Source: JAHWKV01 sp040905365 (GTDB taxonomy: Bacteria > Actinomycetota > CADDZG01 > JAHWKV01). Taken from it: 27,488 nt of DNA. The notes under the pieces were generated by a model. That model had not been told where the DNA came from and searched no databases. It saw only the letters and a list, made by a program, of their open reading frames with translations. Positions 8,568 to 16,819 of the stretch are shown here, piece after piece (the first letter of the stretch is position 1; every line of letters starts with the position of its first letter). Where the stretch lies: assembly GCA_040905365.1 (NCBI GenBank), contig JBBDRQ010000054.1, positions 1 through 27,488 on the forward strand. Reading direction: 5' to 3'. Position numbers and translations under genes: made by a program.

Positions 8568-9767
8568 ATGACTGATCTCGTACCCAACCTGGTTAGACCG
8601 GGTAAGAACAAAATTGTACTGCTGGTTCTAGACGGCCTCGGAGGCCTTCGCACCCCCGAGCGGGGCTCGGAAATTGCCGAGGCGAACACTCCGAATCTGG
8701 ACCGACTGGCCACCGAGGGATCCTCCGGCGTCCACACCGTCGTTGCTCCCGGAATCACCCCTGGCAGTGGCGCCGGTCACATGGCGCTGTTCGGATACGA
8801 CCCGACAACCTATCTCCTGGGACGCGGAGCGCTCTCGGCCGCCGGCGTGGCGTTCGATCTAAAACCCGGAGACATAGCCGCCCGGGTCAACTTTTGCACT
8901 TTGGACGACGCCGGAAACGTCGCCGACCGGCGAGCCGGCCGGATTCCCACCGAGACCAACGAGCGGCTGTGCCGCACGATCACCGAGAACGTCGAACTCC
9001 CCCGCGGAGTGCAGGCTTTTTTGACCACCGAGCGGGAACACCGGGCACTGTTGGTCCTGCGGGGGCCCCATCTCAACGCCCTGATAAAGGACACCGACCC
9101 GCAGGAGGAAGGCGTTGCGCCGCAACCGCCGACTCCGGTCGCCCCCGAGGCGACCTCTACCGCCGCGGTGGTGGAGGCCTTCTTGGACCAGGTACGGCTG
9201 CTCCTCAAAGACGAGCAGGCCAACTTCCTTCTGCTGAGAGGGTTCGATACTCACCGGGAGCTGCCGAGCTTTCGGGAACGCTACCAGCTCGAAGCCCGAG
9301 GCATCGCCGCCTACCCCATGTACCTGGGCCTGGCGCGGCTGGTCGGGATGGATACCGCTCCGGCCAAGGCCCATTGGGGCGAAGAGATAGCCGAGCTGGA
9401 GGCTTCCTGGGACGACTACGACTACTTCTTCCTACACCTCAAGGGCACCGATTCCGCCGGGGAGGACGGCGACTTCGAACGCAAATGTGCGGCAATAGAA
9501 GAGGTGGACGCCACCGTCGAGCGCATCCGGGCCCTGGGGCCCGGAGTCCTCTGCGTTACCGGAGACCACAGCACCCCGGCGCCGCTCAAGCGCCACTCTT
9601 GGCACCCGGTGCCGTTTGTCATGTGGGGCCCGACCGTAGGGGTCGACCCGGTGACCAAGTTTGACGAGGAGTCCGCCCGCGCCGGGTTGTTCGGCCAGCA
9701 GCTGGCCAAAGACCTGATGACGTTCATGCTGGCGGCAGCCGGGCGCCTGAGAACCTACGGAGCCTAA
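8568..9767 (+). CDS. apgM: Cofactor-independent phosphoglycerate mutase, archaeal type (ApgM)
   Basis: Interconverts 3- and 2-phosphoglycerate in glycolysis/gluconeogenesis without 2,3-bisphosphoglycerate. The 399-residue length matches the aPGAM family of the alkaline-phosphatase superfamily and is well below the ~510 of bacterial GpmI. Seen motifs: metal-binding VLDGLGG (D22), TPNLDRLA at 41-48, the phospho-serine motif PGSGAGH at 65-71 (S67), and the C-terminal metal site TGDHSTPAPLKRHSWHPVP. It is a single-gene unit divergent from smc. Its TAA stop shares bases with the stop of the opposing hydrolase gene. ApgM enzymes occur in archaea and a scattering of bacteria including actinobacteria; ThrH-like or phosphopentomutase activity seems less likely from the motifs. 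Confidence 0.93.
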   Translation: MTDLVPNLVRPGKNKIVLLVLDGLGGLRTPERGSEIAEANTPNLDRLATEGSSGVHTVVAPGITPGSGAGHMALFGYDPTTYLLGRGALSAAGVAFDLKPGDIAARVNFCTLDDAGNVADRRAGRIPTETNERLCRTITENVELPRGVQAFLTTEREHRALLVLRGPHLNALIKDTDPQEEGVAPQPPTPVAPEATSTAAVVEAFLDQVRLLLKDEQANFLLLRGFDTHRELPSFRERYQLEARGIAAYPMYLGLARLVGMDTAPAKAHWGEEIAELEASWDDYDYFFLHLKGTDSAGEDGDFERKCAAIEEVDATVERIRALGPGVLCVTGDHSTPAPLKRHSWHPVPFVMWGPTVGVDPVTKFDEESARAGLFGQQLAKDLMTFMLAAAGRLRTYGA

Positions 9768-10459
9768 CAGCCGGCCAGGTCCACGGCCCAGGCGTCCGCC
9801 ACCCGGGCGAGAGCCACAGCCACCTTGGCCTCCGAAACGGCAACGCCGTCGGGCGCGTTCTTGCGGGACACCCTCAGGCTGTGGTCGCCGCCCTCTACCG
9901 TGTGCACCGTGGCCTTGCCTGCCAGCAGGGGCAGGCAGCGCTCAAACGTCGCCGGGTCGCAAAACGGATCGTTGGTGCCCTCCAAAAACAACGTAGGCAC
10001 CGAGATTTGCGGCCAGTGATCGACTCGCGGCGTCGATGGATCGCCGGGGCGGTGCAGCGGATAGGAGTACAGCAGCAGCCCCGATACGTTCAAACCCCAG
10101 GCCACAGCCAGCGACGCCACCCGGCCCCCGTAGGACCGGCCGCCTACCACCCAACTGCGCCCCCCGAAACGCCGCCGGGCCTCCTGCACCACGCCGGCAA
10201 AGCCGGCGACGCTGCTTTCAGCCTTGGGCGGAGTCTTGCGCCCCGCGGCCCGATAGGGAAGGTCCGCCCTGACCACCAGGAACCCCCGCTCGGCCAAGGC
10301 CGCGCCCAGCGCCCTAAGACCCGGCGTGGCCAAAGAGCCTCCGGCGCCGTGAGTGAGCAGAAACGACGGTGGCCGCATCTGGTCCGAGGCGGAGTCGACC
10401 TCGGCGCAAACCTCGGCGGGGCCCTTATCCAGCCCCGTTTTCAGCCTGATCTGCGTCAA
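9764..10459 (-). CDS. Small alpha/beta hydrolase (dienelactone-hydrolase/KANL3-Tex30-like)
   Basis: An alpha/beta hydrolase of unknown substrate. The catalytic elements are all visible: oxyanion motif LTHGAGG, nucleophile elbow GGRSYGGR (Ser in G-x-S-x-G), acid in EGTNDPF and histidine in GGDHSL. The frame is open back to a GTG at 10501, but that would overlap mutM by 46 bases without a good Shine-Dalgarno. I chose the TTG at 10459 (231 residues) because its TTGA overlaps the mutM stop and GAGGTG lies six bases upstream; the GTG at 10468 is a second alternative. It is the last gene of the DUF177-rpmF-rnc-mutM operon. Its stop overlaps the apgM stop by four bases tail to tail. An esterase or hydrolase role is inferred from family only. 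Confidence 0.83.
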   Translation of the reverse strand: MTQIRLKTGLDKGPAEVCAEVDSASDQMRPPSFLLTHGAGGSLATPGLRALGAALAERGFLVVRADLPYRAAGRKTPPKAESSVAGFAGVVQEARRRFGGRSWVVGGRSYGGRVASLAVAWGLNVSGLLLYSYPLHRPGDPSTPRVDHWPQISVPTLFLEGTNDPFCDPATFERCLPLLAGKATVHTVEGGDHSLRVSRKNAPDGVAVSEAKVAVALARVADAWAVDLAGC

Positions 10460-11295
10460 ACCTGGCACCTCGGACAGTAAAACGTCGAACGGTTGCCCCA
10501 CCGGCCCCGAACAATCGGCTCCCCACAGCTCTTGCAGGGCCCATCCTCGCGCCCGTATACGGCCAGCGCGTCCTGAAACCCGCCCAGCAAGCCCCCCAGA
10601 TCCCGGTAGGACTCGTCCTGCATCGAGGTGCCCCGCATCCGGATGGCCCGCTCGAGGATCTGCGGAACCGCCGAGTGCAGCCGCACCCTTTCGTCCGAGC
10701 TCAGCTCGTTGGCCGGCCGGTCGTAGCGGACCCCGGCGGCGTGCAGCGCTTCATCGGTGTAGATGTTGCCCAGCCCGGCAATGAATTCTTGGTTCATCAA
10801 CAGATCCTTGATCCGGCCCGTACGGGCGTGCAGCATCCGCGCAAACGCCCCCGGCGCCGGCCAGCCGGCCAGCGGGTCCACGCCCAGATGCGCAAGGTCT
10901 TTGGGAACGCCACCGTCGAGCAACGAAACGAACATCTCGCCGAACGAACGCGGATCCACAAAGCGCAGCTGCCTGTCCCCGTCCAGATCCAGGACCACGT
11001 GGGTGTGGGGCGGGTAAGCGTCGTCGGGCTCGGCCAGCATCAGCCGCCCCGACATCCCCAGGTGCAGCACCAGAGCAACCGGTAGGTCCAACGACAAAGT
11101 CAAGAACTTGCCCACGCGCCCCACCGCCACCACACGCGCCCGCTCCAGCTGCTCGGCAAACCCCACCGGCCCGTGCCGGCGCAGGATCCTGGGGGCGTTG
11201 GGGGTGTTTCGAACCTGCACGCGGGCGAGCGTGCTGCCCAGCAAATGGGGCTCGAGGTCGCGCCGGTAGGTTTCTACCTCAGGAAGTTCTGGCAT
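10456..11295 (-). CDS. mutM: Formamidopyrimidine-DNA glycosylase MutM/Fpg
   Basis: Removes 8-oxoguanine and formamidopyrimidines and nicks the strand by beta/delta elimination. The start is fixed at the ATG at 11295 because the mature N-terminus must be PELPEVE, with the catalytic proline (P2) and glutamate (E3). The ORF extends upstream inside rnc but cannot be used. From this start the protein has 279 residues. The catalytic lysine is probably K63 in RVGKFLTL. The C-terminal zinc finger has C254, C257, C274 and C277, with the DNA-contacting Arg in GNRSTFYC. It overlaps the end of rnc by 17 bases, and the order rnc-mutM immediately upstream of the smc region is typical of actinobacteria. Confidence 0.97.
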   Translation of the reverse strand: MPELPEVETYRRDLEPHLLGSTLARVQVRNTPNAPRILRRHGPVGFAEQLERARVVAVGRVGKFLTLSLDLPVALVLHLGMSGRLMLAEPDDAYPPHTHVVLDLDGDRQLRFVDPRSFGEMFVSLLDGGVPKDLAHLGVDPLAGWPAPGAFARMLHARTGRIKDLLMNQEFIAGLGNIYTDEALHAAGVRYDRPANELSSDERVRLHSAVPQILERAIRMRGTSMQDESYRDLGGLLGGFQDALAVYGREDGPCKSCGEPIVRGRWGNRSTFYCPRCQV

Positions 11296-12007
11296 CGGGT
11301 TGGGGCTCCGGACCCCCAAGGCTGTCCAGGGCCTGTTGAGCCGCGGCCTGCTCCGCCTGCTTCTTGGACCGGCCTTCACCCGAGCCCAGCAACTCCCCGT
11401 CGACGTACACCTCGGCGGCGAAGCTCTTGGCGTGATCCGGCCCGGTCGAGGAGATCTCGTAGCGGGGCAACGTACCCGAGCGCTGCGCGCTCACCTCCTG
11501 CAGGCCGGTCTTGAAGTCCCGGACCACCCCCCGGCTCACGTTCTGCCGGATGTGTCCGCCCAACAGACGATCGACCAGACGGCGCAGAGCATCGAGCCCG
11601 CAGTCCAGATAGATCGCGCCGAGCACCGCCTCGAAGGAGTCGGCCAGGATGGAGTCCTTGTCCCTACCGCCGGAGATCTCTTCGCCCTTACCCAGCAGCA
11701 GGTCCTCGCCCAAGTTAACCGAGCGCGCCAGATCGGCCAGGGTGCTGGTGTTGACGGCGCCCGAGCGTAGCTTCGCCATGTCGCCTTCGGGCATCTGCGG
11801 GTACCAGGCGAAGATCATGTCGGTCACAACCAGGCCCAGCACCGCGTCACCGAGAAACTCGAGCCGTTCGTTGTTCTCGGATTCGGGAAATTCGTACGAG
11901 TAAGAGCGGTGGACCAGTGCGTTGTGCAGCAGTTGCGCCCGGGCACACTCCACCCCCAGACGCTTGAGGAGGTTCTCGCAGCTTTGTTCGATCGAGGTGG
12001 AGTTCAC
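11279..12007 (-). CDS. rnc: Ribonuclease III
   Basis: A 242-residue double-strand-specific endoribonuclease for rRNA precursor and mRNA processing. The RNase III signature NERLEFLGDAVLG sits at 46-58, with E50 and D54 metal-binding. The second acidic cluster DSFEAVLGAIYLD is at 123-135 (D123, E126). A double-stranded-RNA-binding domain occupies about 165-235. The start is a GTG at 12007 whose GTGA overlaps the rpmF stop, so it is translationally coupled to L32. The neighbouring order DUF177-rpmF-rnc-mutM is a well-known conserved cluster. Confidence 0.97.
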   Translation of the reverse strand: MNSTSIEQSCENLLKRLGVECARAQLLHNALVHRSYSYEFPESENNERLEFLGDAVLGLVVTDMIFAWYPQMPEGDMAKLRSGAVNTSTLADLARSVNLGEDLLLGKGEEISGGRDKDSILADSFEAVLGAIYLDCGLDALRRLVDRLLGGHIRQNVSRGVVRDFKTGLQEVSAQRSGTLPRYEISSTGPDHAKSFAAEVYVDGELLGSGEGRSKKQAEQAAAQQALDSLGGPEPQPDARTS

Positions 12008-12186
12008 CCCTGGTCGATCTCTACCACCTCACGCCCCTTGTAGTGCCCGCACTTGCCGCAAGCCCGGTGCGAAGCCTTGGGGGCGTGGCACTGGGGGCAG
12101 GTCGACTTCGAGGGCACGGACAGCTTCCACTGGGACTTGCGGTGCCGCGTGGTTGATCTGGACTTCTTTCGCTTCGGTACTGGCAT
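12004..12186 (-). CDS. rpmF: 50S ribosomal protein L32 (zinc-binding form)
   Basis: A 60-residue L32. The N-terminus MPVPKRKKSRSTTRHRKSQW is diagnostic. Four cysteines (C30, C33, C43, C46) form a zinc ribbon, so this is the zinc-containing C+ paralogue. GGAGAG lies five bases upstream of the ATG. It follows DUF177 by 16 bases and overlaps rnc by four bases. No zinc-free copy is visible in this window. Confidence 0.97.
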   Translation of the reverse strand: MPVPKRKKSRSTTRHRKSQWKLSVPSKSTCPQCHAPKASHRACGKCGHYKGREVVEIDQG

Positions 12187-12202
12187 CGTTGCTCTCCGCT
12201 TT

Positions 12203-12763
12203 CTATTCCTTCGGACCTGCGTCGCCCGCGATGAGATCCCTCAACGGCGCCCATCTTAGATCGCCTTCGGGCTCGCCGTGTCCGCACTCGGTCACATTGA
12301 GGTCCGCGCCGCACACCGGACACAGGCCCTGACAGTCCGCTGCATGCACCGGCTTGATCGGGATGCTCAGGACTATCGCATCCCTTAACATCGGCTCGAG
12401 GTTTACCAACTCACCTGTAACCTCGTATCCTTCTTTGGCCTCGGCCAAAGCCGAGTCGAAGTAGAACTCCTCCTCGACTCCCAGGTCCAGGTCTTGGACG
12501 AACTCGACCAAACATCTAGAGCATCCAAGGGTCAGCCTACCGGAGACTCGCCCGCTGGCCCGGATCGCCCGGGCGCTGCTGACCAACTCCAGCCCGACCT
12601 CGACCGGGTGATCTTCCTCGACCACACCAAGACCGGCATGCAGACCTTCGATCCGCCCGGACGCCTCAAAGCGCCTGGACAGCCCGGGACCGCCCAATAG
12701 CCCGGACACGTCGACAAGCAACCAGTTGCCGGGCTCTTGGACTCCGGCTCCAGCGTTAGACAT
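12203..12763 (-). CDS. DUF177/YceD family protein
   Basis: A 186-residue YceD (DUF177) protein, nearly always encoded just upstream of rpmF. It is linked to 23S rRNA maturation/accumulation in plants and bacteria, though its precise activity is unsettled. Conserved cysteines are C81/C84 (LGCSRCL) and C144/C148/C151/C160 (DCQGLCPVCGADLN then TECGHG), likely a zinc site. The ATG at 12763 has GGGGAT six to eleven bases upstream. It heads the operon to rpmF-rnc-mutM-hydrolase, and a palindromic hairpin at 12812-12829 separates it from sepIVA upstream. Confidence 0.9.
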   Translation of the reverse strand: MSNAGAGVQEPGNWLLVDVSGLLGGPGLSRRFEASGRIEGLHAGLGVVEEDHPVEVGLELVSSARAIRASGRVSGRLTLGCSRCLVEFVQDLDLGVEEEFYFDSALAEAKEGYEVTGELVNLEPMLRDAIVLSIPIKPVHAADCQGLCPVCGADLNVTECGHGEPEGDLRWAPLRDLIAGDAGPKE

Positions 12764-12811
12764 GATATCCCCAATAGCGTTGACGATGAGTTCCCACCAG
12801 TTCGGTTGTAC

Positions 12812-12829
12812 CGGGCGCGGCCGCGCCCG
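12812..12829 (-). terminator. 18-bp perfect GC palindrome, probable hairpin terminator after sepIVA
   Basis: CGGGCGCGG followed directly by its reverse complement CCGCGCCCG, beginning 11 bases after the sepIVA stop in the direction of its transcription. There is no U-run, so it is not a classical intrinsic terminator; U-poor terminators are reported in actinobacteria. It might instead be a protein-binding palindrome upstream of DUF177. Confidence 0.45.
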
Positions 12830-12840
12830 AGGGGGTTCGG

Positions 12841-13371
12841 CTAGACCCGATTGCCGCTGCGCAGCCTGATGCGGGGATCGGTAACCTCGCCCGGCTGGTC
12901 CGTGGGAACTTGCTGACCGGCCACGTCCAACCTGCCTCTCAGCGAATCTCTGCCCCGGGTAACTGCGCCCAAGGTCTTTTGGAGCACTACCTCGAAGCTG
13001 GCCAGCTTCGCATCCACGTAATCCTCGGCCTCGACTCGGATTTGCCGCGCCCGCTTTTTGGCTTCCTCGACGATGGTGTCGGCTTCCCGGTTGGCTGCAA
13101 TGACCATTTCGTTCTGGGAGAGCAGACGCTGCCTCTCCGCGTAGACCTCGGCCTTGAGCTGCTCGATCTCAGCCTGCGCCCCGGTCATCAGTCCGTCGCG
13201 GTCTTGTACGACCCAGCGGGCCTGCTTCAACTCCTCGGGTGCGTTCTTGCGGATTCGCTCCAACTTCGTGAGCAGACTCTTCTTGTTAACCATCGCCGAC
13301 GCCGACAGCGGAACCGGTTTGGCTTCCTGTACCTCACGCATTACGGAGTCGATGTCCTCAAGTAAACCCAT
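12841..13371 (-). CDS. SepIVA-like/DivIVA-type coiled-coil cell-division protein
   Basis: A 176-residue cytoplasmic coiled-coil protein resembling mycobacterial SepIVA (Rv2927c type), a DivIVA-like factor for septation and polar membrane organisation. Seen: a short N-terminal helix (MGLLEDIDSVMREV), a linker with PVPLSASAMVNK at about 19-30, and a long charged heptad region from about 30 to 150 containing EEAKKRARQIRVEAEDY, a DivIVA-type element. The tail is basic and disordered. There is no membrane segment. Homology is judged from composition, length and location between coaD and DUF177-rnc, where the mycobacterial gene also lies; function is inferred. It appears to be its own transcription unit, with a -10 six bases before the ATG and a palindrome after the stop. 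Confidence 0.72.
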   Translation of the reverse strand: MGLLEDIDSVMREVQEAKPVPLSASAMVNKKSLLTKLERIRKNAPEELKQARWVVQDRDGLMTGAQAEIEQLKAEVYAERQRLLSQNEMVIAANREADTIVEEAKKRARQIRVEAEDYVDAKLASFEVVLQKTLGAVTRGRDSLRGRLDVAGQQVPTDQPGEVTDPRIRLRSGNRV

Positions 13372-13377
13372 TTCTAC

Positions 13378-13383
13378 AGAGTA
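13378..13383 (-). promoter_or_regulatory. Predicted leaderless -10 box for the sepIVA-like gene
   Basis: The minus-strand TACTCT is followed by six bases (GTAGAA) and the ATG at 13371, with no Shine-Dalgarno. This spacing predicts transcription starting at or next to the start codon. Confidence 0.5.
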
Positions 13384-13440
13384 TTCCTAACGGCGCGCTA
13401 CCGCACGCGATATTTGTCGGATCCCGCCTGCGCCGCCAGG

Positions 13441-13929
13441 TCAGCCGGACATGGAATCGAAGTGACGTCTAAGGGCCTGATTGACCGCCGCCGGCACCAG
13501 CTCGGAAACGTCTCCGCCCAAAGCGGCTACCTCCTTGACCATGCTCGACGATACGAAGCTCCACCGCGGGTCGGTCGTGACAAAGAGTGTATCGACTTTG
13601 TTAAACAGGCCGGAGTTCATCTGCGCCATCTGTAGCTCTTTCTCCACGTCGGACAACGCACGCAAACCCTTCACTATCACCCCGGCGCCCTGCCGGCGTG
13701 CGAAATCGACCAGCAAACCCTCGTAGGAGTCCACCCGGACGTTGGGGAGATGACCGAGCGCCTCCCCGAGGAGCTCGACCCGCTCCTCGGGGGCGAGTAG
13801 AGGCTCCTTGGAAGGATTCTTGGTTACACACACCACCACCCCGTCGAAGATACGGCTGGCCCGTTCGATGACGTCGAGGTGGCCGTTAGTGGGCGGATCG
13901 AACGAACCCGGACACACCGCTACCGTCAC
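13441..13929 (-). CDS. coaD: Phosphopantetheine adenylyltransferase
   Basis: The 162-residue CoaD transfers AMP from ATP to 4'-phosphopantetheine in coenzyme A synthesis. The nucleotidyltransferase motif is TNGH at 14-17 (T/HxGH) after CPGSFDPP, and the C-terminal WSFVSSSMVKE matches the ISSTxVKE motif. The start is GTG at 13929, with GGAGGTGGA immediately upstream; no ATG is available in this position. It follows rsmD by 15 bases and ends the recG-rsmD-coaD unit, the standard neighbourhood. Confidence 0.97.
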   Translation of the reverse strand: MTVAVCPGSFDPPTNGHLDVIERASRIFDGVVVCVTKNPSKEPLLAPEERVELLGEALGHLPNVRVDSYEGLLVDFARRQGAGVIVKGLRALSDVEKELQMAQMNSGLFNKVDTLFVTTDPRWSFVSSSMVKEVAALGGDVSELVPAAVNQALRRHFDSMSG

Positions 13930-13944
13930 ACTCCACCTCCGCCG

Positions 13945-14514
13945 TCAATCGGAACGGTCCCTTTCAACAAAGTCCCCGTGAAGGTAGACAAGCTTGGAGT
14001 CTCCGTATCGTCTGGTGTCGAAGATACGGTAACCCGCTGGAACATGTATTTCCTCCAATCGCCCCGACACCTCCAAGACCACGGTCGCACCGTCGGCCAG
14101 CCAGCGATTGTCGCGCAGCTGCTCCAGCGCCCGGACCGGTATGCCGCCGGCATAGGGAGGATCGGCCAGAACCAAATCGACTGGCTCCCCGGGAGCGGCC
14201 GCCAAGACCTCCTCCGCCGGACGTACGACCACGACAGCAGACCGTTCAAACCCCGTGACCGCCAGATTCGCCTTAAGCGCAGACGCCGCTCGGTTACAGC
14301 TTTCGACGAAAGTTGCGCTCTGGGCTCCCCGGGACAGCGCCTCGATGCCCAACGCCCCCGAGCCGGAGTAAAGATCCAGGACCCGGGCCCCTGCCACGAC
14401 AGGACCCAACGAGGAGAAGAGCGCCTCTTTGACCCGGTCGGTCGTGGGACGCGTCCGGTCCGACTTGACCGAGCGTAACCGGCGGCCCTTGGCCGTCCCG
14501 GCAATTACCCGCAT
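13945..14514 (-). CDS. rsmD: 16S rRNA (guanine(966)-N2)-methyltransferase RsmD
   Basis: Methylates G966 of 16S rRNA using SAM. The start is placed at 14514 (MRVIAGTAKGRRL), the family's conserved N-terminus, giving 189 residues; the frame is open 47 codons further upstream across the recG end, without family similarity. Seen: TRPTTDRVKEALFSSL at 21-36, SAM-binding LDLYSGSGALGIEAL at 46-60, and catalytic DPPY at 118-121. It lies 46 bases after the recG stop and 15 bases before coaD. Confidence 0.95.
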   Translation of the reverse strand: MRVIAGTAKGRRLRSVKSDRTRPTTDRVKEALFSSLGPVVAGARVLDLYSGSGALGIEALSRGAQSATFVESCNRAASALKANLAVTGFERSAVVVVRPAEEVLAAAPGEPVDLVLADPPYAGGIPVRALEQLRDNRWLADGATVVLEVSGRLEEIHVPAGYRIFDTRRYGDSKLVYLHGDFVERDRSD

Positions 14515-14560
14515 TCCCTCGGCGCACGGATCAAGACAACCGCCCGCGTAGTTGCCACCC

Positions 14561-16735
14561 TCACGACCGCAGCAGCCATTCGAGGCGGTCCGCGAAGCGT
14601 CCTTCCATCTCAAGGCGGACGTGGGGATGGCGGGTGAGGTTCGGGTCCTGCTCAACCAACCCGAAGGCCTCTTCCCGGGCCTTTTTGAGAATATCGATGT
14701 CCCTCAGGAGATGAGTCAGCTTCAGGTCCGAAAAGCCCGACTGCCGCTCACCCAAGATGCTTCCCGTACCCCTCAGTTCCAGGTCCTTGTTGGCCAGCTC
14801 GAAGCCGTCGCTGGTAGAGGCCACCGCCTTCAATCGTTCCGAGGCCGCATTCTCCTCATTCTCCTCGCCTTCAGGGACCTCACCTCTGAGCAGCATGCAT
14901 ACCGAAGCATGTTTACCCCGCCCGATGCGGCCGCGCAGCTGGTGGAGTTGAGACAGGCCGAACCGGTCGGCGTCCTCGATCAGCATCACCGTGGCGTTCG
15001 GGACATCCACGCCGACCTCGACCACAGTGGTGGAGATCAGCACATCGATCTCCCCGGAGCGAAACTGCTCCATCACGCTCTGTTTCGAGGAGGCGGCCAT
15101 GCGGCCGTGCATCATCCCGACGCTCAAGTCCGGAAAGACCTCGGTCGCCAGCCGCTTGGCCTCAGCCTCGGCCGAGCGCACCTGCAGCTTGTCCGAATCC
15201 TCCACCAGAGGCGTGATCACGTAGGCCTGACGGCCGGCGGCGACCTCCTCGCGCACCAGATCGTAGGCCTTCTGGCGCCCCGCTTCGTCCACCACCCGGG
15301 TCTTGACCGGCGAGCGCCCCTTGGGCAGCTCGTCCAAAACGCTCACATCCAGGTCGCCGTACAGGGTAAACGCCAGGGTCCGCGGAATCGGCGTGGCCGT
15401 CATGATCAAGGTGTCGGGCGTCTTGCCGCCGTCGGTTTTCTCCTTGAGCGCCACCCTTTGCCGTACCCCAAACCGGTGCTGCTCGTCGACGATAACCAGG
15501 CCCAGGTTGGCAAAGTCCACACCCTCCTGGATCAGCGCATGGGTCCCCACCACCAGTGAAGCCGAGCCGTCGCCGATGCGCTTGAGCGCTTCCCTGCGGC
15601 GCGCAGCCGGAGTGCTCCCGGTCAACAGAACCACTTCGGGTCCGCCGAACAGATCCATCTGCCCGGCCGAGGTCAGCGACGGATGGGCGGCCAGCGGCTC
15701 CAGCAGCTGTGACAGCGTCAGGAAGTGCTGGTTGGCCAAGACCTCGGTAGGCGCCATCACCGCGGCCTGGAAGCCCCCCTGTGCAGCCAACAGGGCCGCG
15801 TACAGCGCCACCACCGTTTTGCCGGAGCCAACCTCCCCCTGCAACAGCCGGTGCATCGGGGTGGGGGCTGCCATGTCCCGCCGTATCTCCTGCATGCTAC
15901 GCACCTGGGCGCCCGTCGGTTCGAAGGGCAGCGCCCCGATGAACTCGCCCGCCAGCCCCTCGGCGGTGTCGTGGCTTATCCCGACCGTCTCTGCCTCAAT
16001 TCGGTGCTTGCGGTAAGCCAGGCCCAGTTGCAGGGTAAACAACTCGTCGAAGACCAGGCGCGTGCGCGCTACCCATTTGCGGCTCATCACCTCGGGAAAA
16101 TGGTAGTTGTCCAGGGCCCAGGTCCGATCCACCAGATCGTGGCGGTCCAGCAGGGCCTGGGGCAACGGGTCGGCCACGGGGCTGAACTGATCCAGAGCGC
16201 GCCGCACCGCCCGGCGCAGCAGGTTGGTGTTGAGCTCTGCGGTGGCCGGATACTGAGGAACGATCTTGACCACCTCGTCGGCGTCAGAGATCACATCTAC
16301 CATCGGCGAGGTCATCTGCCGGGCGCCTCGAAAGACCGAAACCTTGCCCTTGGCCGCGATTCTGGTGCCGACCTTCAGCTGCCTGGCCCGCCATGGCTGG
16401 TTGAAAAACACCAGCGCCAGGTTGGAGGTACCGTCGTGGACGAAGACCTTCAAAGGAACCTTTCGCCGGGACGGGGGCGGGGTTTGCACACGGCGGACCT
16501 GGCCGATGACCGTCACCTCGTCTCCGACCCTCACCTGGAATATGGACTTGGTGTCGGAGAAGTCCAGGTGGCGCCGGGGATAATGCTGCAACAGGGCCTG
16601 CACCGAATCCAGCCCGAACTTCGACTCGGCCAGCAGCTGCTGGTCCTTGGGCCTCAGCCGGGCTATCTGCGTCACCGGAGTTCGCATATGCGGTGGCGCA
16701 TACAGCAGCAGGGGTTCGCTCTTCATACGCCTCAT
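14561..16735 (-). CDS. recG: ATP-dependent DNA helicase RecG
   Basis: Reverses stalled replication forks and migrates Holliday junctions. An N-terminal wedge/OB region (about 40-150, EVTVIGQVRR) precedes a superfamily-2 helicase core. The core has Walker A GEVGSGKTVVALY, Walker B-type box DEQHRFGV, motif III TATPIPRT, motif V-like TTVVEVGVDVPNA and motif VI QLRGRIGRG. The frame extends beyond 16780. I chose the ATG at 16735 (724 residues) because GGGAGA sits a few bases upstream; ATGs at 16780, 16726 and 16687 remain possible. The leftward rpmB promoter region limits any longer form. It is first in recG-rsmD-coaD. Confidence 0.96.
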   Translation of the reverse strand: MRRMKSEPLLLYAPPHMRTPVTQIARLRPKDQQLLAESKFGLDSVQALLQHYPRRHLDFSDTKSIFQVRVGDEVTVIGQVRRVQTPPPSRRKVPLKVFVHDGTSNLALVFFNQPWRARQLKVGTRIAAKGKVSVFRGARQMTSPMVDVISDADEVVKIVPQYPATAELNTNLLRRAVRRALDQFSPVADPLPQALLDRHDLVDRTWALDNYHFPEVMSRKWVARTRLVFDELFTLQLGLAYRKHRIEAETVGISHDTAEGLAGEFIGALPFEPTGAQVRSMQEIRRDMAAPTPMHRLLQGEVGSGKTVVALYAALLAAQGGFQAAVMAPTEVLANQHFLTLSQLLEPLAAHPSLTSAGQMDLFGGPEVVLLTGSTPAARRREALKRIGDGSASLVVGTHALIQEGVDFANLGLVIVDEQHRFGVRQRVALKEKTDGGKTPDTLIMTATPIPRTLAFTLYGDLDVSVLDELPKGRSPVKTRVVDEAGRQKAYDLVREEVAAGRQAYVITPLVEDSDKLQVRSAEAEAKRLATEVFPDLSVGMMHGRMAASSKQSVMEQFRSGEIDVLISTTVVEVGVDVPNATVMLIEDADRFGLSQLHQLRGRIGRGKHASVCMLLRGEVPEGEENEENAASERLKAVASTSDGFELANKDLELRGTGSILGERQSGFSDLKLTHLLRDIDILKKAREEAFGLVEQDPNLTRHPHVRLEMEGRFADRLEWLLRS

Positions 16736-16792
16736 TGTCTCCCGTTGGGGTGACCGCTCGCCGGATCGGAGAGTTTCCATTAGTCTTGGCTG

Positions 16793-16798
16793 TAACCT
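16793..16798 (+). promoter_or_regulatory. Possible -10 box for rpmB
   Basis: TAACCT (TANNNT) predicts a start near 16804, leaving a leader of about 16 bases that contains AAGGAG seven bases before the GTG. No clear -35 is seen. Confidence 0.35.
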
Positions 16799-16819
16799 TT
16801 TTTCAGCTAAGGAGTTGTT

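Noticed and set aside
13945..14655. Longer rsmD (236 codons) and longer mutM (307 codons, 10456-11379)
   Set aside because: Family N-termini (MRVIAGTAKG and MPELPEVE) fix the starts; MutM requires P2/E3 for catalysis.
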